This document shows, in pieces, positions 1 to 12,179 of a stretch of 64,000 nt of DNA (position 1 is the first letter of the stretch; every line of letters starts with the position of its first letter). This DNA is from Ceratothoa steindachneri (lineage: Eukaryota; Arthropoda; Malacostraca; Isopoda; Cymothoidae), in the NCBI GenBank assembly GCA_963969495.1, contig OZ018321.1, forward strand, positions 194,816,296 through 194,880,295, written 5' to 3'. A program made the position numbers and the translations under genes. Below the pieces are notes generated by a model that ran no database searches, had not been told where the DNA came from, and saw only the letters and a list, made by a program, of their open reading frames with translations.

Positions 1-596
1 TCTTGTGCCCATTGGGCTAAGAGATAACTAATTTTTATAGGTAAATGGAAATAGTAATTTGAAACCACTATTCCGACATTCCCAAAGAATTTCTTTTAGC
101 AAAAAGATAGCACATCCTCGCCAAGGAAGCCCATTTCCCATATTTCGAAATACTTAATCGTATATAACCGTATATACTAACCAGGCTCTACACTCCACCA
201 AATTTGGTAGAAATTGGGTAATTAGTTTTTGTAAAATTTTGTATTGAATAAAATTAAAATATGATGGTGATTACATAATTTCTACAAGGTTACTTTGTTA
301 AGAAAATAGTTTTTAAAATATTTAGAAACTCGACATAAATGTTTGAAGCTTCAAATATATAATTTTTAATTATATCTCCTTCTAACACTAACCTTTCTTT
401 TCAAGATTTTTTTTAATTAAGTTAATCTGGTTGAGTTTCAAATTTTTAACAAGATGTGCGCCGAACTGCGTCTACGCCAAATAGGGTCTGCGCCGAAACG
501 TTCACGCCGAATAGGGTTGCGCCGAAACGTCCTTAAACCACAGAGATAACATGGAAACTTGGTAAAACTTCCTTAGAGACACATTAAAAATTATAT
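1..596. other. AT-rich stretch without a recognisable gene
   Basis: No open frame of useful length and no family resemblance seen on either strand. The only structure noticed is a short GC-richer direct repeat near 474-530, listed separately. Confidence 0.6.
474..530. repeat. Two direct copies of a 27-28 bp unit
   Basis: Copy 1 (474-501) and copy 2 (504-530) both run from ACGCC(A/G)AATAGGGT to GCGCCGAAACGT, differing by one substitution and one indel. A partial copy (GCGCCGAACTGCGT) precedes them at 458. The unit is strikingly GC-rich against its AT-rich surroundings. Confidence 0.75.
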
Positions 597-1575
597 CAGC
601 CATACTTCTTATAATTCAAAGCTTTTAGCAGGAGCTCGAAAGTGTTGTAGTCTTCTTTGTGATATACTGAATGAGCCAAAGGAAGGGATGGATGCTTATT
701 CCAATTATGAAGAAGTACAGCCTTAATGCTTCTTGAGGAAATGTCAATGAAGCATCTACATTCTTCTAGATTACATGCAATTCCAATTGCATCAAACAGA
801 CCAGTAAAATAGCCCAGCTTGATAATTAAAGAAGCTTGAGAAATGTTTATGACGTTTATTTTGGCTTGTCACTTGCACATTTTCAGCCATCAAATCTCAC
901 ACTTTGATCGTAGAAAACAAAAGCTTAACATTTGACTTTGACAAGCCAAAATTTCTAACAAAGTAATTGAGGTTTCTTTGGTTTGGATAGTATGGATTCC
1001 TCTCAAAATCCATATCTTTGACACTGTAGTCTAAATCTTCACTGATTTTTTCAGCTTTTGAACAATTTCTTTCTTTGAGCGGGGCGGGGATCAGCAGTGT
1101 GTGGTACTTGTGTAATAGAGGTTGAAAGATCGGGATGGGAAGTAGCAGGTGCACTTTTACCAATTCGTCGTTTGAAATGGCCTACCATGCAGATGCAGCA
1201 GTTGTTTGAGTGGTCATCTAGTTCGCACAAAATCCTGGTAATGGCAAACTTCATGTCTCTTTTTTCCCCTCTAAACCATTCTGTCAAAGTAAAAAAAAAT
1301 CTTTATTTCTGTTTTGGTTTGCAAACAAACTCTAGCTTAAATATTTTTGACATTTAATATTTTATTCTTTGCAACAAACCATTTTCTAACCTTCCAAAGT
1401 TTTCTTGCAGTGTTCACAAGCAAAATGAGGTTCCCAGGGTTTGTCTGGTTCCCAAATGGCATACAAAGGTATGCTTTGCAAATTTCACACATTCTCATAG
1501 ATGCTGCCATACCGAACCTTTTTACTCTTGTTTTGGCGAACTGTCCCCAAATATAACAGAATTCACCTGGGTAAT
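597..1575 (-). pseudogene. Broken gene of an uncharacterised Cys-rich invertebrate family
   Basis: Four blocks lie in the expected order on the minus strand. 1575-1337 begins with GEFCYIWGQFA and a C-x2-C. 1287-1051 carries WFRGEKRDMKFAI, then H-S-N-N-C-x2-C. 1050-897 has NLNYFVRNFGLSKSNVKLL. About 800-600 has GLFDAIGIACNLEECRCF, then LLHNWNKHPSLPLAHSV and YNTFELLLKALNY. I recognise this pattern from a multi-copy family of unknown function in many arthropods and other invertebrates; the cysteines suggest zinc binding. Frame changes between every block show it is dead. The 5' end is cut where the CR1-like LINE begins on the other strand. Family identity rests on remembered motif pattern, not on a search. 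Confidence 0.7.
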
Positions 1576-1584
1576 AATTACACC

Positions 1585-3460
1585 ATCTTGATGCCAATTT
1601 CTCTTCTGATGTGTTACCTGTCCGATCTCTTAGACGGTCTCCCGTCACTGCTGATAGGTGCATTCAACTGCCAAGTCAAATGGAGTGCCTGAACGGGCGA
1701 CGGAAAGGCGTTTTAGCCTGTGGACTTTGCTGATAGCAATCTTTTGAATCAGTCGGTATGCGAGCCTACCTGAAGTGGTAACGATCTGGATCTAGTATTT
1801 ACCACCGAAGATGACCTCGTTTATGATGTCTCAGTGGATGATGCCTGGGTGTTAGTGACCACAACATCCTTGTCAGTTTCGGTGTACGTGCCGCCTGTAG
1901 GCCAGGTACAAATGAACTAGCACGTAAGATAGATCTCAGGCGTGCAGACTTAGATGGACTTCGAAGGGCACGATGACGGGACGAACTCCAAATGGAACGA
2001 CTTCAAGAATCGTATTATGGAACGTCAGGCCGATTTCTTTTCCACAAAGACTGTGAGATTAGCGAGCATTCATACGAGGTGGTTTAGTCAAGAAATCGCC
2101 ACAGGTATTAAAAGTAGAAAGACAATCTCACAGGGTATGGAAGAGAATTAGAAATGCATCGCATCATGAAGCTCACGTGAATATCCTATAAGGGTAAAGG
2201 CACTAGTGCGTACAACTAAGCGGAACGAATAGGTTCGTGTGGCCTCGCTCTTCAACGAGAACCCCAAGGAGTTCTTCACGTACGTGAACAGCCTAAAACG
2301 ATTGCACCAACGCATTGGACCTCTGAGGGATGCAGGTGGCATGTTCCAGGATTTGGAACTGGAAATCGCCAACGTACTCATTGACAACTTTTCCATGGTG
2401 TTCACAAGGGAAGGGGACGGAGAGATACCCAGACCGCTGATTACGATCGATGTTGGATTAGAAACGCTAGAGTATATTACTTCAACTGCCGAATATGTTG
2501 CAAGAAGGTTCGGTTAGTTGAATGCATATAAATCCCCTGGTCATGACGGCTTCTTGTTAAGAGTGCTGCATGAGGTGGAAGATCAGGTGGGCATCCGTCT
2601 TTCTGACAACTTCAACGCCTCACTCGATACTGGTGAAATCCATACGGACTGGCTTGCTTCACGAACTTGCTCGAATTCTTTCATGGGATTATGAGCGAGT
2701 TTGATACAAGTCAAAAGATGAACATACTATATTTGGATTTCCAAAAGGCTTTCGATAAAGTCTCCCACCGTCGATTGATGGCGAAAGTATGTGCCTTGGT
2801 AATTAGAGGAATGGTGGCAAACTGGTCAGAAAGTTGGTGGTTGGACGGTTGACAGAGGTTACTATTGGTGGCCACGCCTCTCGGTGGTCATCAGTAGGAG
2901 CGATCTAAAATTCTCGAAGCCGTGCTTACAAGTATAGAAGAGGGCTCAGCGTCTGATGGATTACATCAGTAGGCAATTTAGCTTTCTGAACAAGTGGGTT
3001 GTTCTTCTCTTGTAAAACTTACTGTTGCGGCCTCACCTGGAGCACGTAGTTGAGTTCTGGTCTCATCACTATTGAAAATACATCGATCATTTGGAAAAAG
3101 TGCAAATCAGGGCCACGAAACTGATCCCATCACTGAAGAACAAGACATACCAGGAAAGACTGCAATAGTTTGCTCTCTTTTCGCTCGAGACTCGAAGACT
3201 GCGCGGTCGCCTCATAGAAACCCTCAAAATTTGAAGGGCTTTTAAAATGTCGACAACACGAAGTACTTTACTCTTAACCGCAATGCGACTCGGTTGAAGG
3301 TGGGGTTACTCAGATTTAATACACTTCCAGTGGGTAAGTCCTTCACGTACGATATCTGCGACACGTAGAATAGACTCTCAGCAGTAGTCGTCAACAGTAG
3401 CAGTGTCGAACAGCTTAAGAGTAGACTCGACAACATATACTTTAAAACATAATGTGGTGA
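1585..3460 (+). pseudogene. CR1-like non-LTR retrotransposon ORF2 relic (endonuclease-RT)
   Basis: LINE polyprotein remains in order. The endonuclease part has LLIGAFNCQVKWS (GDFN-type motif, about 1645-1690) and NDLDLVFTTEDDL (about 1785). A linker region includes NSKWNDFKNRIMERQADF (1990). The RT start is YKSPGHDGF (2530), followed by the RT block YLDFQKAFDKVSHRRL (2730). The C-terminal region has LEKVQIRATKLIPSLKN (3095) and LETRRLRGRLIETL (3187). The palm segment with the YADD motif is missing between about 2860 and 2890, an internal deletion. Many stops and frameshifts. It would have encoded the enzyme that nicks DNA and copies the element RNA. The CR1 group is my best guess from the C-terminal block. 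Confidence 0.8.
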
Positions 3461-4030
3461 TAGCAATTTTGTAGTACGTCCAAATAGGGAGAGTTGAATT
3501 TAATTAGCGTATCATAGCTAAGTTTCATTTTCTAAGTAGTGCGTCCTCGGCATGGTCCGCAAGGCCTTTGAAGTACTTCTTTTACGTGTAACTCTTTGTA
3601 ACTGTAGTAGCTAGAGCTAGAATTATACAAGATCTGTGTAATTACAAAATCACAAAGTTTTGGGATAAATTATGCAAATAAGGACAATAAAACCGAACCG
3701 TAAACAATTGAAACATGGCTATGTTGAAGAATTCTTGCATTGCAATAAACACTACAGCCATTACATGCCATACATACTCCTCCTGCAACCCGCCAACTTT
3801 GCATGTAGTAACTATGTTGGAATGCTACTGGTCCTCGTTTAGAACCCGATACAAGTCCTAGTATAGAAAAGGGAGAATTACAACAGAGTAAACTAGGACG
3901 GGTACAAGGAGGAGCTCCTCAGATTTTTCCAGGCAATCTAATGAATGCTAACCCTGAATTAATCGACGTAGAGAACTAACCCATGAAAAGACGCTCTCAT
4001 TACGGTAAAAAACAATAAAATCCCGATAAC
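3461..4030. other. No gene seen
   Basis: Intermediate-GC sequence between two LINE relics. 3461-3480 may still be the 3' end of the CR1-like element. Nothing else recognised. Confidence 0.5.
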
Positions 4031-4037
4031 ACGCTAC

Positions 4038-4259
4038 CGAATACCCTCCTAGCCTAAATGGACAAAGGGCTGAGGGATGGAATAAACAGACAAGCGACAC
4101 ATACGACCAGATAGATATTCTCGGCTCTAACCACACTAGATTCGCGGTGTTAAACAGAAGGAAGGAAGACATGAGGCATCTCATAGAAGAACAACAAAAT
4201 AATATATTGGATAGCTTCAAAGCAAAAATAGATGAAGAAGCAAATCCCAAAGAAAACTA
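4038..4259 (+). other. Short open frame, perhaps a LINE remnant
   Basis: A frame of about 74 codons ends at the TAA at 4258-4260. It is hydrophilic and rich in E, K, N and Q, with FAVLNRRKEDMRHLIEEQQ as a helical-looking segment. It lies just upstream of the Jockey-like RT relic and could be its endonuclease-RT linker or an ORF1 remnant. I do not recognise it, and it could be chance. Confidence 0.3.
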
Positions 4260-4589
4260 AGGCACATGATCTATTGGAACTGCGGTGAAAATCAATCAGA
4301 TTTGGATTCAGAAACCTCAATTACCCCTTGTGACATTATTTTGACATTCAAATTTCTAAAAATGGCCGATTTAGCACCTCTAGCCACTAGGTGGCGCCAC
4401 CTGGTGGTCAATTTATATCATATTTGAACTCAGTGGCTTCAATTACCAATGGTAACACTGGTTTTAGCTGGCTACATTTGCCAGCGACTCGTTGCGGACA
4501 GAAGCTGAACACAACACAAGATTTTCACAACCCGTAGACTTGCTTGCTTCACCGCAATTAACTAGAGGCTAGTCAACAGGGTGAAAGGA

Positions 4590-5920
4590 AGACCTCCAAG
4601 GAGCAACATCTCAAAAATAACCAAGGAGAAAAAATTCAAAATAGTCAAACTAAAGAAGAAAGTTCAGAATCTACTATAAGTCTGAAAAGAACCCGGACTT
4701 TAACCTAGAAATCGACGACTTAGTCAAAGAAAATCTAGGTAACAACAAAGAAAAATTTAACGCACCAGTTGTGGAACAACACAGGTAAGAAGTAATAGAC
4801 CAGCATCTATAGTAACAACAGAAGAAGTAAAAAGCGTCATCAACCTATTCAACAGATAGCTCCAGGCTCCCATGGTATCACCAAGATCACTCTTACCAAG
4901 GAAACATACAATATTATATCAACGATATCAGAACATCTAAATTGATTGCTTAAATTTCGGTTACTTCCCATATGATTACAAACTTGCCAAGATGATATTT
5001 GTTTCGAAACCAGGCCAAGCACCCAATCTCCTGATCAGCTACAGTACTATTTGTCTTCTAAACTTCACAAAAAAAGTCTTCGAAATAATCTTGAAAATAA
5101 GACATAGAATTGATTATTGAAAATAACTTAAACAACGAATAATAGTTAGGATTCCATAAAGGAAGATATACTTTAATGGCCTTTGACATCACAACTGATA
5201 AGATAGCCAAGGCCAAAGCAGAGAACAAATACATCGATCTGGTCCTGAGAGATATCGGAAAGGCCTTTGATCAAGTCTAGCTCAAAGGCATGCAACATAT
5301 GAAGATCTTAAATAAACTGCTAAACAGCAACCTAAAGTGAGAGTTTTCTGGGATTATCTCACAGAGAGAAGAGTATATATGGTAATCAGCGAATACGAAT
5401 GGACTTATTTCGAAGTGAAAGCTGAACTACCCCAATGTGGCTGCTTCATTTCCATGCTATGCTTCATCTATAAAGAGCACCTATATCCACCAAATATAGC
5501 TAAATGTCTTAACATCCAATTCGTTAATGACTTAATTCAGCTAATCGTTAGTCAGTACAGACATGAAAACTTTCAAGCTGGGATGACAACCAATGAAATC
5601 GACAACATAAACCGATTCAAAAGAGAATGGAAAATAAAAACCAATAGAGATAATTTTACTATAGTCTCCACTTTCCAGACAAAAGGCTGCTGATATCGAG
5701 GTAGAAGACTAACTTTACCGGTATATTTCTAAAGGTAAAGTACTGAGAATAAAAATAACCTCGACCGGATACAATCAACATATAGTCGAAAGTATATATT
5801 AATCAACATCAGTGCCTAAACCTTTTATACATCTTAAGAGGCTTAAGCCTGAAAACAAAATAAAAATATATCTCAGACTAGGAATGGAGGCACTTATTTA
5901 CCCACCCGGCTAATAAGTGG
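4590..5920 (+). pseudogene. Jockey-like LINE reverse transcriptase relic
   Basis: Plus-strand RT blocks in order but in shifting frames: TEEVKSVINLFNR then LQAPMVSPR (equivalent to KAPGxDGI, 4810-4880), LNFGYFPYDYKLAKMIFVSK (about 4945-5005), ISYSTICLLNFTKKVFEIIL (about 5035), IAKAKAENKYIDLVL and FDQV (5205-5275), then CLNIQFVNDLIQLIV (about 5500) where YADD has become FVND. After that come TTNEIDNINRF and VLRIKITSTGYNQH. A second copy of the same type, with a clear YADD, is on the minus strand at 18-21 kb. The catalytic change and several stops make it inactive. The 3' end stops at about 5920 (LIYPP). Confidence 0.82.
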
Positions 5921-6840
5921 GTATAAAACAAAGAAACTAGCGATGATGGGAATAAAATATGTGTACTTTTTGTTATTATTCAATAGAGCAATGTAGGGAA
6001 ATTAATATCCCACCCTAAAAACTAAGGCCCTGTTCCTTCACCACAACGTCCTGACATTTGGCAGAGTAACCCGATTACTTAACCCCTCCCCACTCTCTCC
6101 CCTCGCCTCGAAGACCACCCGAAAGGCCTTCGCACAACCACTACATGCACTAATCTTCAGATTTGGGGTCCGGCGAGCCTAACATTTGTTAAACGGCAAT
6201 ATTTCCCCTAAGAGTTGGGATTCAATTTCACCGCATAGATTAAATTAGAGGAGCGTAAACAAAAAGAAAGAAGAGGCCTTTAGAGGTAAGTGAAAGACGC
6301 TCGGAGAAGCGCCGTTAGAGGAGAAGGCTTAATTCCTAAGACCTCATCCCCTTCCTTCCCCTAACCCCAGTGGGGTGGTGAAGTATATAGGCGGATAACT
6401 GTAGAAGAACGAGAAAGATCGAGTTAGCGATCGAGACGACGAAGTCCGGATAGAGTGCCTGGCAACCCAACGAAAGGAACAGAGAAGAAGCTCATGCTGA
6501 GCCAGTTCCTGGTGGTCACAACGAAATTAGTTTAGCTTGTATTGAGAAACAAGCTCAATCAAAGAATTCACTTTAGTGCGAATAATTCCAAGATTAACCG
6601 GAAGATTGGAAGAAGCATACTTTCACGGTTCCGTTATGGAAATCATCTGACTAAGACAACGTGCTTAACGCCTCCGTCGCTTTACCAAAACCACCTGTTG
6701 TTTCAAGTCTATCTCCTCACCAGCCAAACAGCTGGAGTGTCTGTGAATAAGTACACGAGCCTGGCCACAACAAACATTCTTGCGTCTACATAAAAATTGA
6801 GGCCAAGGTCAGTCTCCAACCAGATTCACGTGTGGTTGTT
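5921..6840. other. GC-rich orphan segment, no gene recognised
   Basis: About 6030-6500 is clearly more GC-rich than its flanks and includes pyrimidine-rich then purine-rich blocks. A TATATAGG at about 6384 is followed by GATCGAGTTAGCGATCGAGA near 6418, which resembles the leader of some retroelements. Open frames such as 6542-6793 show no family resemblance. It may be an untranslated region of an element whose coding part is lost. Confidence 0.35.
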
Positions 6841-8860
6841 TAAAGGTAAATAAATTCCATTATTTTTTTTAATGTCAATTAGCGTCCAATATTAAAGTGA
6901 GCTTTGGGTCAACCATTACTTTATATTCATTTGTTTAATTTAGTAAGTCTTACTTAAACTCGCTTAATTCATAGCTGTATAGTTTGTGGTAATTAAAGAT
7001 TTATTTTCTCAGAAGTATTTAATTCAATCCTCGAAACGCTGAGCATGGTACTAGAAATCCTCAAAGATTAAAATAACGTAATAAAATAAAAATATAGCAC
7101 TCTTAGAGAAAACGTAATCAAGGAGTTTTTGAAGTACGTAACAAACCCATACGAACGAGTACGTACACCACCACTCGGTCCTTGCAATACCACGACAAGC
7201 AATAATGGTATTCTTTGGATGCGTTTTATGATAATTAGTAAGAGTTAGTGTGTAGCCAACTGTGCACGCAGAGACACTGTTCATTTGATCCAAGTTATAT
7301 TATATGTAATATCATTCATATTCTCCCGACGAAGATGATTTGATTTTGTCCCCATAAATTAATTTATGTATAATTTATAAAATTCTTTAAAAAATATTTA
7401 ATTATTTCGTGTACGAAATCAAATACCAATTGTGACGTCACATCATGTAATTACACCGAGCAATCAGAATGAAACATTCGCACCGCTCCTAAGTCCCGTC
7501 TCTTTTGCTTCATGCAAGATTTTGTGTTTCCCGGCGCCAGCTCGAACAGATCTCTGCTTAAAATCTCTACTGGTAAAGTTGTATAAAGTGTATTCTAGTT
7601 TCCAAAAACGTGTGTTAATTTAATTTCTTTTCTAATTACAACTCCCTACATATGTGTAAACCATTTACGCGATCCTACTATTTCAAATCCTACAATGACA
7701 CAATCTATAATTAAATTTCTTATCAATACCATATTGTATTTTATTGCCCAACCTATTTTCAACTTATTTTAGATAGTTAATATTTATATTATTAATTAAT
7801 TATTTCACTATTTTCGTCTATTTAATTCTGCTGGACAATTTTTAGTTGCGTGCGACTCCATATCTCACTATGTCGGTCGGTCCGTCGGTTCCCGTTTTGC
7901 TTTTTTTGTTTTGTTAATAACATTGTAACTATTTGATCGATTCTAACAAGATTTGAAAGATTTATGTTGGTTTACATTCTCTTTCGAATGAAATAATTTT
8001 CCAAAGTCCTCCCAGGATTAGCCGGAAAATTATTTGGCAATAATATCATAACTATTCGGCCGATTCTAACGAAATTTGAAACCCTTATGTTGTTTTACAT
8101 TCTATTTCGAATGATATATTTTCCAAGGTCCTTCCAAGGTTAGTCCTGGAATTATTAAAAGTTTTGAAGGTCGTAAGGTCATAAATCAGAATAAGTGAGC
8201 GCACGCGCCCTAGGTCAGCAGAACTTGTTCTATTTTATACGTGACCACGTATATATTAAAGTAAATATCATTTCTTTTCTAAATTTCTAGTGTATGGTAT
8301 TTCACAACCAATTTATATTCTCGTACATTAAATAAATAGACCATAAGATTATATTCATCATATAATTACTTGGCATTGATTTCGAGGAATAGATTTTTAT
8401 TTTTATTATTCGTCTCTTAAACTTTATCTCACATATCCAATCTAACTATTCGTACGTGTGTATTATTCTCCATATAAATTTCTCTCCCATCTTCTTAATT
8501 TAATAATATTAACAGGAATGTTATTGCGATAGATAATTTAGTAAATTTCAATAAAGACTGTTAAACGTGTATGTGATTGATTAAGCAAACAAATCCGAAT
8601 TAGGGATTATGTTGAATAATGAGTTTGTCCTGGTGTTTTTTGATTATGTCTTTGCATGAGTTTTATTTTTCTCCCTGGATTCAAAGTAATTGTAATTTCT
8701 TATCAAATTATGGAATAATGTAATAGGCTTCAAATACATCATTATGTAACTAAAGTTACAGTTTTGTCGGAATTGTTTTCAGTTTTTACACTACATATTT
8801 TTCACTAACTTAAAATTGCTTAATTTTAATCAAGGATTAACTTTTAATTTTTCGAATAAG
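6841..8860. other. AT-rich stretch without genes
   Basis: Nothing coding recognised. It contains a CRE-like palindrome TGACGTCA at about 7433 (probably chance) and a diverged tandem duplication at 7915-8157. Confidence 0.5.
7915..8157. repeat. Diverged tandem duplication, unit about 120 bp
   Basis: Unit 1 (about 7915-8037) and unit 2 (8038-8157) share blocks such as CGATTCTAAC(A/G)A, TTTACATTCT and TTTCGAATGA(A/T) in the same order. TCGGTCGGTCCGTCGGT lies just upstream at 7875. The wording around CCGATTCTAACGAAATTTG is common in dispersed repeats of invertebrate genomes. Confidence 0.75.
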
Positions 8861-9060
8861 TCAGTGTTTTTTTTTTAATTCTACTCTAGTGTTTTCTTCT
8901 TTTTGGCTATAATGTTTACATAGAAAACTAGAAAAGGGATCCAACGCAAAACCCATTTGCAGCAAATCTCCTGAGCTCTTGATATATAGCCTCACGGAGA
9001 TGAGAGAACGATTTAGGAACGTCTGACTCCGAAGTGTCCAGTACCTACATGTCCTCACCA
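8861..9060. other. Possible 5' flank of the hAT relic
   Basis: Stop-rich. It could hold the BED-finger part of the adjacent hAT element, but I see no convincing Cys/His pattern. Confidence 0.25.
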
Positions 9061-10320
9061 ATATATCAATGAAGAAGAATAAGTTGAAGCGACATTTGCA
9101 CTCAGTTTATCCAAAGTTTGTCGAAAAGCCATTGAGTTACAGAAAAAAGAAATAAGAGCATGCAAAAATGCAGTCGGTTTAATTCTCATTCTAGTTCAGC
9201 TCTTTCTCTGGAGAAAGCGTCGTTGATCTAGACTGATTTAATTGTTTGGGAATGTGTACTGGTGGAGCTCGACCAATGGTGGAAAATCGTGTAGTTTTTG
9301 TTACTCGCATTAGAGCAGAAAACTATAATTTTCCTTATAATTCACTGTTTTTCTGCATCGAGAAAACCTTGCTTCTCAGCGTTTTCAGGAATACCTCCAT
9401 CCAGTTTTAAATGATGCTATCAAATTGTGAATTTTTTCAAGGCCAGGACTTTAAATCACGTATTTTCCATAAAAGAGTGTGAAGAGATGAGATCACATCA
9501 TCCATACTTTTTTCACTCTGATGTCCATTGGCAATCTCGAGGGAAGATTCTCAGCAGAGTTATTGAACTCAAAATCTGAAATTAAGATATTTCTGTTTGA
9601 CAAACAAAACATTTGCTGGTAGACTGCTTTAAAGATGTTGCTTTTCAATTACATTTATTCGAAAAAAAACATGTACTGGTAAACTGTTTTAAAGATGTTG
9701 CCTGGTTGGCAAAGGTTGCTTATTTTGGGGACATATTCATGCAACTGATTAAACTGAATGCGGTCATGCATGGGCAAATCATACCATGGTGGACATCGGT
9801 GAAAATATTGTCTCTTTAAGAGTAAACTTCCTCTTTAGAGAGAAAAATTAGTTAAAGGAAAAACCGTAGCCATTCCAGAAATAAGTGTGATTCTGGAAGA
9901 TTTTTCAGAATTATTCCTTCCTGACACCAAAAATATTTCCGAAGATCATCAAAAAACATTCAGGAAGAAATGTACAGATATTTTTTTCAGAAAACGGCAA
10001 CCTTAAGAAGCATAGCTGGTTCAAAAATGTTTTCAATGTGAACACCAGAGAAGTTAAAACAGATATCCAGTGTTTCAAGAAGAATTTATACACCTTCAGG
10101 AAAATCAAGTGAAGAAACAACGCTTTGCAAACCTCCAGTATCCAAAATTTTGGATCCAACTCAATAATGAGGAAAAGGCTCTTCTTTTGACAACAACATA
10201 TCTTTGTAAACCAGGGTCTTCAAGTATTGTTATGACCAAAACTACAGTAAGGAACGCTTGGATTCGCAGCATGACTTGCTATTGTGAAGGGTCCAAGGCA
10301 TGTGGTGATATGGGTTTATG
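9061..10320 (+). pseudogene. hAT-family transposase relic (ZBED5/SCAND3-like)
   Basis: Blocks in the order of ZBED5/SCAND3/FAM200-type hAT transposases: KKNKLKRHLHSVYPKFVEKP (9072) resembles the end of the BED zinc finger. Next come GMCTGGARPMVEN (9254), FARTLN-like then CEEMRSHHPYFF, SRGKILSRVIELKSEIKIFL (about 9538-9597), and WLAKVAYFGDIFMQLIKLN (9703). The C-terminal dimerisation block is YPKFWIQLN then LLTTTYLCKPGSSS (about 10140-10235). It would have cut and pasted DNA in the nucleus. A partly repeated segment at 9611-9700 (two copies of a block containing TAAACTG and TTTAAAGATGTTGC) is a small internal duplication. Numerous stops and frameshifts. No inverted terminal repeats found. Confidence 0.8.
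9609..9700. repeat. Short internal tandem duplication in the hAT relic
   Basis: CATTTGCTGGTAGACTGC, then TTTAAAGATGTTGC, recurs about 63 bp later as CATGTACTGGTAAACTGT plus the same TTTAAAGATGTTGC. The duplicated stretch encodes the segment before WLAKVAYF. Confidence 0.7.
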
Positions 10321-11230
10321 ACCAGCGTTGTAAGGGCCAACAGGTGCTAAGCTTGACCAGGCATCAGGGGAAAAGCAGAACGAAATGAATTAGACACGCG
10401 TTCGAGCTTGGGGACGCAGTTGGAAAAGCTAGAGATACCCGGGGGGCGGAGGGTAGCAGCTGAATTGCGAGTGGGCAACGGAAGGATAACGGGGGAAGGG
10501 GAGTAAAGAGGAGGGTTCACGGCAATGAAGAGGCTCCTCATTAGGTGCTTTTTCTCACTTATTTGGCTGGCTGGCGGGTAATATCACAGGCTAGTCGGCG
10601 ACCTGCTTTCGTCCATTCATCCACTGTCGAGTCCGGGATGGTGGGGGGGGAGGGGGAGGGGGAGGCACTATTTCCGCTTGGTTCCGATTTGGAAGGGGAG
10701 GGGGTAGGAGGTCTGCATACTGCCCACCCTTTGCTTCCTATACTGCCGCACGCATCGCGTGTCAAGTGACATCTGAAAGTTTGTGTTCCCTACCGACCTC
10801 AACACTGTAAATTTGCCCTTCCTGCCCAAATGTATGCAGGAGGATCTGCGGTAATATATCTTCCACACATTTTCACTTCCCTCATCTTCACCGTTTTCTT
10901 TATAATCTATCTTTATCTCGATCGGCCAAAGTTACCTTGCCCCTTTTATGCCTTCAAGCCTACCTTGAAAGGAGCCATTCAAACCTTAGAATTTGCTTTT
11001 AAACCCAGACCAACCAAATGGAACCAAAAGTTTTCACCTAAGTGTAATGTAATTGCCTCTAACTTACTTCCGTATTTATTTAAAAAACAAGGAAGAAAAC
11101 TATCGGAATGTTGTCGAAAAAGAAGCTTACAGAAAAGTGTGCGTGGAAGTTACATAGCGAGACCCCATCCCCCCCCGCAGACTAATGGGGGTGCTCCAGG
11201 CTTTCGGAAAATTCCACATAGGTAAATATT
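10321..11230. other. G-rich then mixed segment, function unknown
   Basis: 10430-10530 and 10630-10710 contain purine-rich runs (for example GGTGGGGGGGGAGGGGGAGG at 10639). Open frames here, including a 131-codon one at 10830-11225, have no recognisable domain. The segment may be the 3' part of the hAT element or a separate repeat. Confidence 0.35.
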
Positions 11231-12080
11231 GGTAGTAAAAAATGCTAACCATCGTCTAGAGAATAGATTTAAATTATTAGAAATCAAATTCAAAGAAGCT
11301 TAAGGAATTTGCGACGGGCGAGGAATACTTTTGTATTTGTAATCCAGAACTCAATTTGCGCCACTGTGTAATAAAATAGTTCTTTTCCGATCTTACTATG
11401 AATAAAGAGCCAGGTGGTCCTTTCTTTAAAGTGCCCGTCTTTAAATCACTCCTCTTTCGCTCATTTGTGTCATTAAGGACTGTAGGATGAGAAAGGACTA
11501 TATGTCGTCAGCTTCCGTTTCCTGGTTGACGTCTCGGTGCTGAAGGTAGATTGTGGTCGCTTCTGCATTAGAGACTCCTGAAAGCGCTGGCTGCGATTGG
11601 GTTTTCTTGGTCGGTTGTAATTGAATGAGGATCCCACCAATAGATTTTCTTTGTGTTTTATTCAATTCCAAGATTGATCTGTTGATTCCTGAGTCTTAAA
11701 TGGAGATCAAGGAGTTATTAAGATCATTTATAAGTAATAGATTCACAAGACGAGTCTTGTTCCTATGAGCACGATTACTTTATGACTGTAAGTTGGCTTA
11801 TAGCAGAACATTGCTATCATTCGTCACAATATTTTATTCATTCTGTTTTATATAATTGCCACCCACTGCCCAAGTTCCTTGAGTCACATTCACTCAGTGG
11901 TAATCAGTTTCTTTTTAATTAACTGTAATTTTTTTAGCTGACGAAGTTTGCTTTGCAAGCATCCTTGATTATCCACAAATCATTTTAATCAGCCCATCAC
12001 ACATATTCACTTTATTCTACTTCTTGCGTTCTACTAATCACAGTAATCTTGAGTTTTGTGTTACCGAAAGGAATATTTTC
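11231..12080. other. AT-rich, no gene seen
   Basis: Neither strand shows a convincing frame or motif. Confidence 0.5.
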
Positions 12081-12085
12081 TGTTA

Positions 12086-12141
<56 letters not shown>
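12086..12141. repeat. (TA)n microsatellite
   Basis: About 55 bp of near-pure TA next to the 3' end of the minus-strand PLE. Confidence 0.97.
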
Positions 12142-12143
<2 letters not shown>

Positions 12144-12179
12144 AGTGAAACCACTGTATAGAAGCGAAAGTTTTAATTT

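Noticed and set aside
4470..4530. Possible tRNA-derived SINE head
   Set aside because: No A-box/B-box pair with proper spacing and no cloverleaf could be drawn.
7430..7445. TGACGTCA palindrome (CRE-like site)
   Set aside because: A single 8-mer without a gene or other promoter signals nearby.
8862..10810. CAGTGTT at 8862 and inverted AACACTG at 10803 as ends of the first hAT relic
   Set aside because: Only 7 bp agree and the flanking 8-mers do not match, so no target duplication supports them.
10830..11225. 131-codon plus-strand frame
   Set aside because: No recognisable domain or repeat-family pattern, and no related copy elsewhere in the window.
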